Positions 34,118-43,412 of a DNA stretch of 64,000 nucleotides are shown one piece after another; position 1 is the stretch's first letter; each line of letters begins with the position of its first letter. Source of the DNA: Arthrobacter sp. MYb227. GTDB lineage: Bacteria; Actinomycetota; Actinomycetes; Actinomycetales; Micrococcaceae. The translations under genes and the position numbers were made by a program. The stretch covers positions 124,001-188,000 of the forward strand of contig NZ_PCPT01000005.1 of NCBI RefSeq assembly GCF_002975435.1, read 5' to 3'. The notes under the pieces are model-generated. The model ran no database searches. It worked only from the letters and a program-made list of their open reading frames with translations, and had not been told where the DNA came from.

Positions 34118-35569
34118 ATGGCCGCACACCAGGCAGCACAGACGCTGGCAGAAAAAGTATGGAACGCACACGTTGTGCGTAAGGGTGAAGGAACTGGTGC
34201 TGCGCGCCAGCCCGACCTGATCTTTATCGACCTGCACCTAGTGCATGAGGTGACCTCACCGCAGGCTTTTGAAGGTCTGCGCCTTGCTGGACGAAAGCTA
34301 CGCCGGCCAGATTTGACGATCGCCACCGAAGACCACAACACCCCAACCATAGATATTGATAAGCCTATTGCGGATTTAACTAGCCGCACGCAGATCGAGA
34401 CTCTGCGCAAGAACTGTGCCGAGTTCGGCGTGCGACTGCATTCGCTGGGCGATAAGGAACAGGGAATTGTTCACGTAGTGGGTCCGCAGCTGGGTCTGAC
34501 TCAACCCGGCATGACGGTGGTTTGTGGCGATTCACACACTTCCACTCACGGTGCCTTTGGGGCACTGGCCTTCGGTATTGGTACCTCCGAGGTTGAACAC
34601 GTGATGGCAACCCAGGCCCTGTCCTTGAAGCCATTTAAGACCATGGCTATCAATGTTGAGGGAACCTTGAAGCCTGGTGTTACCGCCAAAGATATTATCT
34701 TGGCAGTTATTGCCAAGATTGGTACCGGCGGCGGGCAAGGCTACGTTCTTGAATACCGTGGTTCGGCTATTCGTTCGCTTTCGATGGACGCTCGTATGAC
34801 CATCTGTAATATGTCCATCGAAGCCGGCGCTCGCGCTGGAATGGTGGCGCCGGATGCAATTACCTACGAATACATCAAGGGACGTCCACACGCACCACAG
34901 GGCGATGACTGGGGTGCCGCGGTAGCCGAGTGGGAAACTCTCGCAACCGATGAGGGCGCGAGCTTTGACGCGGAAGTTTTCCTTGACGCAAATGAGCTTG
35001 AGCCATTTGTCACTTGGGGAACCAACCCAGGCCAGGGTGTTTCGCTTTCGGCGCGGGTTCCGGCACCCGAAGACTTTGAAGACGAGAACGCTCGCGCAGC
35101 ATGTGAACGTGCACTTGAATACATGGACCTAACAGCCGGTACTCCCATGAAGGAAATTCGTGTTGACACGGTATTCCTCGGTTCCTGCACCAATAGCCGT
35201 ATGGAAGATCTGCGTGCAGCTGCAGAAATTATTCAGGGCCGTGAAAAAGATCCAGATATCCGCATGATTGTGGTTCCAGGCTCTGCGCGCGTACGTCTTG
35301 AAGCTGAAGCAGCAGGATTGGACAAGATCTTCAAGGAGTTCGGTGCCGAATGGCGTTTTGCTGGTTGCTCCATGTGCTTGGGCATGAACCCGGACCAGCT
35401 TGCCGAGGGTGAGCGTTGCGCCTCAACCTCAAACCGCAACTTTGAGGGTCGTCAGGGTAAGGGCGGACGCACCCACCTTGTTTCGCCAGTAGTTGCCGCT
35501 GCAACAGCAATCCGTGGCACGCTCTCGTCCCCTTCGGATCTCGTATCCGTAGTATCAGACGCCGTCTAA
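34118..35569 (+). CDS. leuC: 3-isopropylmalate dehydratase large subunit
   Basis: LeuC and LeuD isomerise 2-isopropylmalate to 3-isopropylmalate through an aconitase-type 4Fe-4S cluster. The protein shows [40 protein letters not shown] and the three cluster cysteines: Cys in [16 protein letters not shown] and the pair in [17 protein letters not shown] 34118 is chosen over the upstream GTG 34103, with GAGGGAG as ribosome-binding site. leuD follows after ten bases. Confidence 0.97.
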   Translation: MAAHQAAQTLAEKVWNAHVVRKGEGTGAARQPDLIFIDLHLVHEVTSPQAFEGLRLAGRKLRRPDLTIATEDHNTPTIDIDKPIADLTSRTQIETLRKNCAEFGVRLHSLGDKEQGIVHVVGPQLGLTQPGMTVVCGDSHTSTHGAFGALAFGIGTSEVEHVMATQALSLKPFKTMAINVEGTLKPGVTAKDIILAVIAKIGTGGGQGYVLEYRGSAIRSLSMDARMTICNMSIEAGARAGMVAPDAITYEYIKGRPHAPQGDDWGAAVAEWETLATDEGASFDAEVFLDANELEPFVTWGTNPGQGVSLSARVPAPEDFEDENARAACERALEYMDLTAGTPMKEIRVDTVFLGSCTNSRMEDLRAAAEIIQGREKDPDIRMIVVPGSARVRLEAEAAGLDKIFKEFGAEWRFAGCSMCLGMNPDQLAEGERCASTSNRNFEGRQGKGGRTHLVSPVVAAATAIRGTLSSPSDLVSVVSDAV

Positions 35570-35579
35570 GGAATACACA

Positions 35580-36182
35580 ATGGAAAAAATTACTACTCAC
35601 ACAGGTATTGGCGTCCCGCTGCGTCAGAGCAACGTCGATACAGACCAGATCATTCCGGCGGTGTATCTGAAGCGGATTACCCGTACCGGCTTTGAGGATG
35701 CGCTTTTCGCTGGTTGGCGTAAAGACTCAACTTTTATCCTGAATCAGGAACCGTATTCAACTGGTTCGGTTTTGGTGGCAGGGCCAGATTTTGGTACCGG
35801 TTCATCACGTGAACATGCTGTTTGGGCTTTGAAAGATTATGGTTTCAAGGCAGTACTTTCCTCAAGATTCGCAGATATCTTCCGAGGTAACTCGGGAAAG
35901 CAAGGTTTGATTGCGGCAGAAGTTGCCCAAAGTGATATCGAATTAATCTGGAAAGAGATTGAAAACCATCCAGGAACAGAGATCGCTGTTGACCTTGATT
36001 CACGCACGGTAATCTGCGGATCGATCGTTGCCCCGTTTGAAATTGATGACTACACACGCTGGCGTCTCATGGAGGGCCTTGACGATATTGGCCTTACCCT
36101 GCAGCACGAACAGGATATTACGGACTTTGAAGGTCAACGCCCATCATTTAAGCCAACAACTCTTCCTGCAAAGTACTCCTAG
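35580..36182 (+). CDS. leuD: 3-isopropylmalate dehydratase small subunit
   Basis: This 200-residue swivelling subunit has the motifs [36 protein letters not shown] and [17 protein letters not shown], which form the substrate pocket. It completes the isomerase with LeuC. The ribosome-binding site AGGAA sits at the end of leuC. Coupled expression with leuC from the operator-controlled promoter is likely. Confidence 0.97.
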   Translation: MEKITTHTGIGVPLRQSNVDTDQIIPAVYLKRITRTGFEDALFAGWRKDSTFILNQEPYSTGSVLVAGPDFGTGSSREHAVWALKDYGFKAVLSSRFADIFRGNSGKQGLIAAEVAQSDIELIWKEIENHPGTEIAVDLDSRTVICGSIVAPFEIDDYTRWRLMEGLDDIGLTLQHEQDITDFEGQRPSFKPTTLPAKYS

Positions 36183-36302
36183 CGGTACTTAGCTGATCGC
36201 GTAACCGTTTACGGACTGACTTGTCACTCTTGGGCCAAAAAGCCCGGAATCATTGATAAGTATCGGTGTGTGAAAGGGCCAACACGACGAGCACCACAGT
36301 GA

Positions 36303-36337
36303 GCATACGGCCCTCGGCATTGCCGAGGGCTGTATGC
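36303..36337 (+). terminator. Terminator after leuCD
   Basis: GCATACGGCCCTCGGCA pairs with TGCCGAGGGCTGTATGC (one G-T pair), a 17-base stem with a 1-base loop on paper, so in practice the loop is a few bases. TTGCTTA follows. It lies about 120 bases after leuD and 60 bases before murA. Confidence 0.82.
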
Positions 36338-36396
36338 TTGCTTAGTCTTACCTTCGTTTTCGAAGGCCAAACAATTTCGGTGAGGTTCTTATATTC

Positions 36397-37725
36397 ATGG
36401 GGAAAGTCCTAACGATTCATGGTGGTGTGCCGCTCAAGGGCAAGGTGACCGTTCGCGGCGCTAAGAACTTGGTTCCCAAGGCCATGGTCGCAGCTCTCTT
36501 GGCAGATTCCCCCTCGGTTCTACGCAATGTACCCGAGATTAAGGACGTTGCCGTTGTCACGAGCTTATTGAAAATCCATGGCGTCAGTGTCATTAAAGAT
36601 GAGGTGACCGGAGATCTAACCATGGATCCGTCGGGTACCAAGACTGCAACCAGCAACGAGATCGATGCTCACGCTGGGGATTCACGTATTCCGATTCTTT
36701 TCTGTGGTCCTTTGCTTCATAGCCTAGGCGAGACCCTGATCCCTAATCTTGGCGGATGCAAGATCGGTGATCGCCCTATCGATTTCCACCTTGATGTCCT
36801 GCGTGACTTTGGTGCCGAGATTGACAAGGCTGGCCCGCTGGGAACCAGCATTCGCGCACCTCATGGGTTGACCGGTGCGAAAATCACTTTGCCGTACCCA
36901 AGCGTCGGCGCCACCGAACAGGTATTGCTGACTGCAGTACGTGCCAAGGGCACCACCGAACTTGAAAATGCTGCAATTGAACCTGAAATTCTGGATCTCA
37001 TCTCATTGCTCCAAAAAATGGGTGCAATCATCAAGGTTCAGCGAGATCGGGTGATCCGCATTGTTGGTGTTGAACGGCTCACTGGTTATAACCACAAGGC
37101 GCTGCCGGACCGCAATGAATCCGCTTCCTGGGCCTCAGCAGCACTTGTTACCAAGGGTGATATATTCGTGGAGGGTGCCGCGCAACGCGATCTCACGGCC
37201 TTCCTTCACACCTACCGCCAAATCGGTGGCGAATTTGAAGTCACGGATGATGGCATACGTTTCTTCCACCCGGGCGGGGAGCTCAAACCGCTCATGCTCG
37301 AGACGGATGTTCACCCAGGATTTATGACCGACTGGCAGCAACCATTAGTTGTTGCACTTACCCAAGCCCGCGGCGTTTCAATAGTTCACGAAACCGTGTA
37401 TGAGAACCGTTTTGGTTTCACCAATGCCCTGGTTGAAATGGGCGCCACGGTTCAGGTCCATAACGAATGCCTCGGTGCTACTCCATGCCGTTTTGGGCAG
37501 CGTAACTTCCAGCACTCGGCAGTTATTTCCGGGCCAGCGGAACTTAAGGGCGCTGACATTGACATTCCGGATCTTCGCGGAGGGTTCTCCCACTTAATTG
37601 CTGCCTTAGCCGCAGATGGTGTCAGCCATGTGACCGGTATCGAACTAATTAACCGTGGCTATGAAAAGTTCATGGATAAGCTCATTGGCTTGGGTGCGCG
37701 AGTCGAACTAAACGAAATCGCCTAG
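36397..37725 (+). CDS. murA: UDP-N-acetylglucosamine 1-carboxyvinyltransferase
   Basis: MurA transfers enolpyruvate to UDP-GlcNAc, the first committed step of peptidoglycan precursor synthesis. The substrate-binding pair Lys23-Asn24 (RGAKNLVPKA) and the EPSP-synthase fold with its inner repeat are clear. The catalytic loop reads LGGCKIGDRP with Cys121, the fosfomycin-target residue; Mycobacterium MurA has Asp here. The gene starts a plus-strand run of murA, plsC, gpsA and ddl. Confidence 0.96.
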   Translation: MGKVLTIHGGVPLKGKVTVRGAKNLVPKAMVAALLADSPSVLRNVPEIKDVAVVTSLLKIHGVSVIKDEVTGDLTMDPSGTKTATSNEIDAHAGDSRIPILFCGPLLHSLGETLIPNLGGCKIGDRPIDFHLDVLRDFGAEIDKAGPLGTSIRAPHGLTGAKITLPYPSVGATEQVLLTAVRAKGTTELENAAIEPEILDLISLLQKMGAIIKVQRDRVIRIVGVERLTGYNHKALPDRNESASWASAALVTKGDIFVEGAAQRDLTAFLHTYRQIGGEFEVTDDGIRFFHPGGELKPLMLETDVHPGFMTDWQQPLVVALTQARGVSIVHETVYENRFGFTNALVEMGATVQVHNECLGATPCRFGQRNFQHSAVISGPAELKGADIDIPDLRGGFSHLIAALAADGVSHVTGIELINRGYEKFMDKLIGLGARVELNEIA

Positions 37726-37744
37726 TCCGCATAGGCTAATTTGC

Positions 37745-38512
37745 ATGAAAGAATCACGCGGTACTAAAACCGTGTTCGCTATAACTGCAGGCATAGTCCG
37801 TCCAATTATGAATCTTCTGATTGGACGGACTTGGCAGGACTTTAATAAGTTGCCTGAGGGCGGGGCTATCGTATGCCCAAACCACGTTACGGAAATTGAT
37901 CCGCTAGTGGTGGGCCACGCCATATATAGCAATAAGCGCTATCCAAGATACTTGGCCAAGGAATCTTTGTTTAAAGTTCCGGTACTTGGTTTTGTCTTGA
38001 AGAAGACCGGACAAGTTCCGGTTGCACGCACCAGCGCCGGGGCTTCCCAGTCCTTACTGACAGCGCGCAAAGTTCTTGATGCCAACGGTGTAATCATTAT
38101 TTATCCAGAAGGCACACTGACCCGGGATCCAGAATTATGGCCTATGCGGGGGCATACTGGTGCAGCAAGGCTTGCCCTTCAAACCGGCGCGCCGGTGATT
38201 CCCATGGCCCATTGGGGCGCACAAGAGCTATTCCCGCGCTACGCCAAGGGAATAAGGCTCTTTCCTCGAAAGCACGTAAAAGTGTTGATCGGGGATCCGG
38301 TTGATTTGGACGATTTGCGGGGCGGGCCACTAACCCGCACGATCCTGAATGAAGCCACCGAACGTATCATGCGTGCGATTGCCAACGACGTCTCAAAGCT
38401 ACGTGGTGTTCCTGCACCGGAAATCCTGTGGGATCCATCAGCACATGGACAAAGTACTAAGGGCAGAAATTTTGAGAGTGGCGGGCAGCCACCCGAACCG
38501 AAGGATAAATAG
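37745..38512 (+). CDS. plsC: 1-acylglycerol-3-phosphate O-acyltransferase
   Basis: The HX4D acyltransferase motif is NHVTEIDP, and the second block is IYPEGTLTRDPELWPMRGHTG. Both are typical of PlsC-type lysophosphatidic-acid acyltransferases that make phosphatidic acid at the membrane. A moderately hydrophobic N-terminus may anchor it. The stop codon is directly followed by the gpsA start. Together these two genes provide phospholipid and glycerol-3-phosphate. Confidence 0.93.
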   Translation: MKESRGTKTVFAITAGIVRPIMNLLIGRTWQDFNKLPEGGAIVCPNHVTEIDPLVVGHAIYSNKRYPRYLAKESLFKVPVLGFVLKKTGQVPVARTSAGASQSLLTARKVLDANGVIIIYPEGTLTRDPELWPMRGHTGAARLALQTGAPVIPMAHWGAQELFPRYAKGIRLFPRKHVKVLIGDPVDLDDLRGGPLTRTILNEATERIMRAIANDVSKLRGVPAPEILWDPSAHGQSTKGRNFESGGQPPEPKDK

Positions 38513-39544
38513 ATGAGGCCACAGCCACGTAAAATCGCGGTGATGGGAGCCGGTAGCTGGGGAACAACCTTCGCCAAAGTACTAGCCGATTCCGGCACTG
38601 AAGCAGGTATTGAGGTAATGGTCTGGGCACGTCGCCCAGAAGTTGCAACAGAGATCAATACCAAACACACAAACTCTCGTTATCTGCGTGAAACCGTCCT
38701 GCCGAACAATCTAAGGTCTTCGGCGGAAACAACAGAGGTATTGGCTGGCGCCGATCTAGTTGTGTTGGCGGTTCCTGCACAAAGCCTGCGTGAACAGTTG
38801 CGTTCCTTCAAGGAATCGATAGAACCTCACGCAGTGCTTATGTCCTTGATGAAGGGCCTCGAACGGGGCACTGATCAGCGCATGAGCGAAGTAATTTTTG
38901 CGGAAACAGGTATTACTGACGACCGTATTGCAGTCCTATCGGGGCCCAACCTTGCCATGGAGATTGCCCGCAGGCAACCAACAGCCTCGGTTGTAGCCTG
39001 CGCAGACAGTGACACCGCGACATGGATCGCTTCACTATGCTCTACAGACTATTTCCGCCCTTATACCAACACCGACGTCATAGGCGTTGAAATTGGTGGC
39101 ATTGCAAAAAACGTGATTGCACTTGCGGTGGGTATCTGTGATGGCATGGGTATGGGGGACAACACCAAATCCTCAATTATTACCCGTGGTCTTGCCGAGA
39201 CAACTCGTCTTGCATTAGCTTTGGGCGGCAAATATGAGACTCTCTCGGGGCTTGCCGGGCTTGGCGACCTAGTGGCAACCTGCTCGTCGTCACTCTCACG
39301 TAATAACACCGCAGGCCGATTACTTGGTCAAGGGTTGTACCTCGAAGAGGTGAATGACCGCATGTCACAAACAGCCGAGGGCATTAAATCCGGTCGTGCG
39401 GTATTAGATCTTGCTATGCGCCATCAGGTGGAGGTTCCCATCACCGAGGCAGTGGTAATGGTTCTTGAAGGAACACTAAGCGTTGAAAACATGGGGGCAC
39501 GGCTTCTTGGCCGTGAGCTCAAATCCGAAGGTGAGCTGAAATGA
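38513..39544 (+). CDS. gpsA: Glycerol-3-phosphate dehydrogenase [NAD(P)+]
   Basis: The N-terminal Rossmann motif is MGAGSWGTTFAKVLAD. The catalytic region shows LSGPNLAMEIARRQPTAS and GGIAKNVIALAVGICDGMGMGDNTKSSIITRG with the active-site Lys. It reduces dihydroxyacetone phosphate to glycerol-3-phosphate, needed for phospholipids and, here, for CDP-glycerol in teichoic acid. It abuts plsC and overlaps ddl by four bases (ATGA). Confidence 0.96.
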   Translation: MRPQPRKIAVMGAGSWGTTFAKVLADSGTEAGIEVMVWARRPEVATEINTKHTNSRYLRETVLPNNLRSSAETTEVLAGADLVVLAVPAQSLREQLRSFKESIEPHAVLMSLMKGLERGTDQRMSEVIFAETGITDDRIAVLSGPNLAMEIARRQPTASVVACADSDTATWIASLCSTDYFRPYTNTDVIGVEIGGIAKNVIALAVGICDGMGMGDNTKSSIITRGLAETTRLALALGGKYETLSGLAGLGDLVATCSSSLSRNNTAGRLLGQGLYLEEVNDRMSQTAEGIKSGRAVLDLAMRHQVEVPITEAVVMVLEGTLSVENMGARLLGRELKSEGELK

Positions 39545-40665
39545 CCGATGTAAATTCCCGTAAGCCTCGGGTTCTTCTTTTGTTCGGTGGCCGCTCATCT
39601 GAACACCCGGTGAGCTGCGTAACGGCAGCTGGAGTCCTTGAAGCCATTGATCGTAATAAATATGATGTGGTTTCGGTAGGGATTACTCGGGAAGGGGTCT
39701 GGACGCTAGTCGACCAGGATATTAAAACCTGGTCCTTGACCAGTGGTACCAAGCCAGAGATTACCGCAGGTCCTGAGGTACTACGACTTACCGGGGAACC
39801 GGGAAGCCACGAGCTTTTGGCATCGGATCCTGCACACCAGGTGCGCAGCCTAGGGGATATTGATCTGGTATTCCCAGTGCTCCATGGACCTTTTGGCGAA
39901 GACGGCTCCTTACAAGGAATGCTAGAGATGGCAGATGTTCCTTATGTTGGCTCGGGAATTGCCGCAAGTGCCATTGGCATGGACAAGCATTTCATGAAGG
40001 TAGTTTTCGAAGCGGCAGGATTTGAAGTTGGCCCCTATGCGGTAATTACCGATAAGCAATGGGAACGTGACCGCGAAGCCGCACTCGAGACCCTCACACA
40101 TCTGCAATACCCGCTGTTCGTGAAGCCTTCGCGAGCTGGTTCCTCGGTGGGGATCTCAAAGGTGGAAACGCCTGCGGATCTTGTGCTGGCCATTGAGGCA
40201 GCTAGAATCCATGATCCTAAAATCGTCATTGAGCAGGGGATCTCGGGTAGAGAGATTGAGTGCGGTGTTCTCGAAGGTCGCGGTCACGCGGCCCCACGTT
40301 CTTCACTTCCAGGTGAAATCGTAGTCGAACACAACGGTCACACCTTTTACGACTTTGATGCAAAGTACGTTAACGGGGCAGCCGCCGAGCTAAGCTGTCC
40401 GGCAGTACTTTCGAGTGAAGCCACGGCAGAGATCCGTGAGCTTGCTGCCAAGGCCTTTGACGCTGTCAATGCCGAGGGGCTCTCCCGCGTTGACTTCTTC
40501 TACACCGAAGGCGGCGCTTGGATTATTAATGAAATTAATACAATGCCTGGCTTCACACCTTCGAGCATGTATCCGCATATGTGGGCACAAACCGGCATTG
40601 GGTATGTCGAGCTTATTGATGAGCTGATCTACCTGGGGCTCAACCGTAAGAAGGGCCTACGCTAA
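39541..40665 (+). CDS. ddl: D-alanine--D-alanine ligase
   Basis: This ATP-grasp enzyme of 374 residues begins LLFGGRSSEHPVSCVTA. It has the FPVLHGPFGEDGSLQGML block, VKPSRAGSSVGISKV, the omega-like ATP loop with EQGISGREIECGV, and EINTMPGFTPSSMYP near the C-terminus. It makes the D-Ala-D-Ala terminus of peptidoglycan. It is the last gene of the murA run and is followed by a long bidirectional terminator. Confidence 0.96.
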   Translation: MTDVNSRKPRVLLLFGGRSSEHPVSCVTAAGVLEAIDRNKYDVVSVGITREGVWTLVDQDIKTWSLTSGTKPEITAGPEVLRLTGEPGSHELLASDPAHQVRSLGDIDLVFPVLHGPFGEDGSLQGMLEMADVPYVGSGIAASAIGMDKHFMKVVFEAAGFEVGPYAVITDKQWERDREAALETLTHLQYPLFVKPSRAGSSVGISKVETPADLVLAIEAARIHDPKIVIEQGISGREIECGVLEGRGHAAPRSSLPGEIVVEHNGHTFYDFDAKYVNGAAAELSCPAVLSSEATAEIRELAAKAFDAVNAEGLSRVDFFYTEGGAWIINEINTMPGFTPSSMYPHMWAQTGIGYVELIDELIYLGLNRKKGLR

Positions 40666-40697
40666 GCCGCAGGGCTAGCCAATGGTTGTTAAAAAAT

Positions 40698-40747
40698 AAG
40701 TTGGGGTGATGCTTTCAGTTATGCGGATGAAAGCATCACCCCAACTT
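40698..40747. terminator. Bidirectional terminator, perfect 20-bp stem
   Basis: The arms 40698-40717 and 40728-40747 are exact complements around a 10-base loop. An A-run precedes and TCTCTTT follows, suiting both convergent genes, ddl and the DUF3515 gene. Confidence 0.92.
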
Positions 40748-40763
40748 CTCTTTGGCCCTTATG

Positions 40764-41255
40764 CTATGGAATATCTTCAGATTTAGTAACATCAGTGCAT
40801 TGGCGTTCGGCAGGAATTTTCTCTGCTGCTGCAGCAAGGCTTGCCAATACGGTACTTGACGCGATGACTTTTGGGTCAAAAATCAGTTCGGTTGCTGGCA
40901 CCCGGCCATACGTTGTTAGCGTCCATGATCCTTCACCTTCCTTGGCAAGCCAATCGACACCATTCACAGAGACACACGGGTCTGTTGAAGGTGGCGGGGG
41001 AGTCACTCCACAACGCAGCACCAACTGTGATGGATCACCCCAAACTGCGGTAGCTTGAGAATTGGTTTGCCGCTTGCGCTGATCAGAGATTTCGTCGGGA
41101 AGCAGCACCATCATTTCTGCGCATAAAGGATTACCCGCGTCGTCTGCGGGCTTAACATTGGCGATCGGTGCACACCCGGAAAGTAATGCAATCCCGGTTA
41201 CCGAGATCGCAATTGCTGAGATCCAGCGGGGTCGAGACTTCGATTGTGCTGGCAT
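40764..41255 (-). CDS. DUF3515-family lipoprotein
   Basis: This 163-residue protein starts with a basic N-terminus and a hydrophobic stretch ending in the lipobox LLSGC, so it is an exported lipoprotein. The mature part has paired cysteines (PLCAEMM, LRCGV, DPCVSV, ERQCTD) and the PPPPSTDPC segment, as in DUF3515 proteins. Its place next to ddl is typical of actinobacteria, but the function is unknown; an envelope role is inferred. ATG 41255 gives a normal signal peptide; a GTG at 41315 would add 20 residues. Confidence 0.8.
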   Translation of the reverse strand: MPAQSKSRPRWISAIAISVTGIALLSGCAPIANVKPADDAGNPLCAEMMVLLPDEISDQRKRQTNSQATAVWGDPSQLVLRCGVTPPPPSTDPCVSVNGVDWLAKEGEGSWTLTTYGRVPATELIFDPKVIASSTVLASLAAAAEKIPAERQCTDVTKSEDIP

Positions 41256-41380
41256 TTGGCTGGAAGACACCTGTGAATCAAGGGAAATGGCGTTTGAAAC
41301 TATCAATCTGGACACCTAAACAGCCTACCTGTCGTTTTGCATGACTAAGATGTAGTGGAGTATTTGCTTGAGAGGCATAA

Positions 41381-42427
41381 ATGACAAATTTTAACGAGTC
41401 CTACGACGACACCACCGGTATGAGACCACGGAAGAAAAAGCGTACAGGATTGATGATCCTGATTGGTGCCGTTTCTTTGGTGTTGATCGCACTACTTGTC
41501 GCAGGTAGCTACCTATTCTCCTTGGCTCGGACCTTTGATAAGAATTCGACAAAACTAGAGAATGTTTTCCCTGCAGAAAGCTTGCGCCCTAAGGTGACTG
41601 AAGAGTCTAAGGGAGCCGTCAATATCTTGCTTCTAGGTAATGACACGCGTGCCACCGACAACGGGGACGAGAATTTTGCTTCGCTTCCCAACGGCGGTAG
41701 GTCCGACACCATGATGTTGGTGCATATCCCGGCAGACCGAAAAGGTATTTATGTAACATCGGTCATGCGCGATACATGGCTTGATATTCCGGGTCACGGC
41801 AAAGCAAAAATTAACGCAGCGTTTGCATATGGTGGAGTTTCGCTTGCTGTCCAAACCCTCGAGGGTCTCTTCGATACCAGAATTGATCATGTTGCGGCAA
41901 TCGATTTTGAAGGCTTCAAGGGACTAACAGATGCTCTGGGCGGAGTTCAAATCAACAACCCGATTGCTTTCACTCCCAGAACCAAGAAGGACATTCACTT
42001 CCCTCAGGGAGTCCAGACTCTCAATGGTGAAGAAGCGCTTGCCTTCGTTCGTGAGCGCTACGCCTTCAAAGACGGCGACTACCAACGCGTTCGAAATCAG
42101 CAGCTCTACATCAAGGCAGTCTTGAGCACCATGATGTCCAAGGAAACTCTTACCGACCCGGCCAAGATTTCAGAGAGCGTTAAAGAGCTGGCGCCATTCA
42201 TTGCTGTTGACGACACGCTTGACGCACTCAAGGTTGCCCAATTGGGAGCCTCAATGTCCGGGGTTCGACCAAATGAGCTGAACTTTTTCACGCTCCCCAA
42301 TAAGGGAACAGGACGCTCAGCAGACGGACAATCAATCGTTATCCCTGACATGACCGTCATCGGAGAATTCGCCAAGGCCTTGAAAGCCGATAAGGTCGGC
42401 CAATTCGTAGAGGAAAACAATCTCTAG
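41381..42427 (+). CDS. LytR-CpsA-Psr (LCP) family glycopolymer ligase
   Basis: A short basic cytoplasmic tail is followed by one membrane helix (LMILIGAVSLVLIALLVAGSY) and the extracellular LCP domain. Motifs include LLGNDTRATD, RSDTMMLVHI, VMRDTWLDIPGHGKAKINAAFAYGG split by the lipid pocket, and FVRERYAFKDGDYQRVRNQQ. These Arg and Asp residues bind the polyprenyl pyrophosphate. LCP enzymes attach teichoic acids or arabinogalactan to peptidoglycan. A closely similar paralogue is at 49851. Confidence 0.95.
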   Translation: MTNFNESYDDTTGMRPRKKKRTGLMILIGAVSLVLIALLVAGSYLFSLARTFDKNSTKLENVFPAESLRPKVTEESKGAVNILLLGNDTRATDNGDENFASLPNGGRSDTMMLVHIPADRKGIYVTSVMRDTWLDIPGHGKAKINAAFAYGGVSLAVQTLEGLFDTRIDHVAAIDFEGFKGLTDALGGVQINNPIAFTPRTKKDIHFPQGVQTLNGEEALAFVRERYAFKDGDYQRVRNQQLYIKAVLSTMMSKETLTDPAKISESVKELAPFIAVDDTLDALKVAQLGASMSGVRPNELNFFTLPNKGTGRSADGQSIVIPDMTVIGEFAKALKADKVGQFVEENNL

Positions 42428-42449
42428 TAATCGAGAAAAAACCTACTCC

Positions 42450-43412
42450 ATGAATACAAAGATCCATGCGAACACCCAAGCCATGGCAAATTGGCTTGAG
42501 CGTGTGGTGAAGAGTCTGGGCAATCATAGCGATCGACTCAACGCCATCAATATTTTTCCTGTTGCGGACGGGGATACAGGTAGCAACCTTTATCTCACCG
42601 CACGGGCTGCTCATGATGCCATATCTAAATTTGAGACAGATAATATTGGTGAGTTGCTGACAATAGCCTCACGTGCAGCGATGGAATCGGCCCGTGGCAA
42701 TTCAGGAACACTATTTGCCGTATTCATGGCGGGACTTGCCGAGCCACTATACGGTGCTGAACGATTGACCGCCTCTCTCCTTGCCACAGCGCTTGAAAGA
42801 GGCAAGGTGAGGGCCTGGTCAGCGCTGAGCGATCCGGTATCTGGAACCATGCTCTCAGTCATGGAAGTTGTTGCAGATACCGCGCGTAGAACACACCGCA
42901 CCAGTACGTTGGAGCCTGCGAGCAAGGCAGCGCTAGTTGAAGTTTTGACAGAGGTCTGTGCTGCTGCCGAGAGCGCTGTAGTTGCCACGGAATTAGAACT
43001 TGGGGCACTCCACGAGGCAAAAATCGTTGATGCTGGTGCCGTGGGCATGCTCATTATCCTTGATGAATTACGTGGAGCATTGCAGGGTTATGTCATCGAA
43101 CCTGATGAGTATTCTCAGTTTCATGGCTATGACATTCAGGACCCACATATCCATGGGGCAGTCACGACGGACGCTGGTGTAGAAGTCATGTGCACCATTA
43201 ACCTTGACGCACTAGGCGCGGCAACACTGCGTGGCCAACTGGATGCTGTGGGGGATTCGGTGATCATGAGTCCCGTAAATCAAACTAAAGACGGCTATAG
43301 ATGGCGGGTGCATGTGCACGTTCCAGAAGCCGAAGACGCTTTGGGCGTTATCCGAGGTGTTGGTTCACCGGTAAATGTTGCAGTGACAAATCTCTGTACT
43401 CATGATGGCTGA
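42450..43412 (+). CDS. DAK2-domain protein (FakA-like, short)
   Basis: The N-terminal DAK2 domain has NIFPVADGDTGSNLYLT, ARGNSGTLFAVFMAGLAE and SDPVSGTMLSVM, the nucleotide and metal-binding loops of dihydroxyacetone kinase L-type subunits and of fatty-acid kinase FakA. At 320 residues it is much shorter than FakA (about 550): a middle region is present but the C-terminal domain is missing. Its substrate is uncertain. It precedes recG and overlaps it by 11 bases, the conserved DAK2-recG-rsmD order of Gram-positives. Confidence 0.87.
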   Translation: MNTKIHANTQAMANWLERVVKSLGNHSDRLNAINIFPVADGDTGSNLYLTARAAHDAISKFETDNIGELLTIASRAAMESARGNSGTLFAVFMAGLAEPLYGAERLTASLLATALERGKVRAWSALSDPVSGTMLSVMEVVADTARRTHRTSTLEPASKAALVEVLTEVCAAAESAVVATELELGALHEAKIVDAGAVGMLIILDELRGALQGYVIEPDEYSQFHGYDIQDPHIHGAVTTDAGVEVMCTINLDALGAATLRGQLDAVGDSVIMSPVNQTKDGYRWRVHVHVPEAEDALGVIRGVGSPVNVAVTNLCTHDG

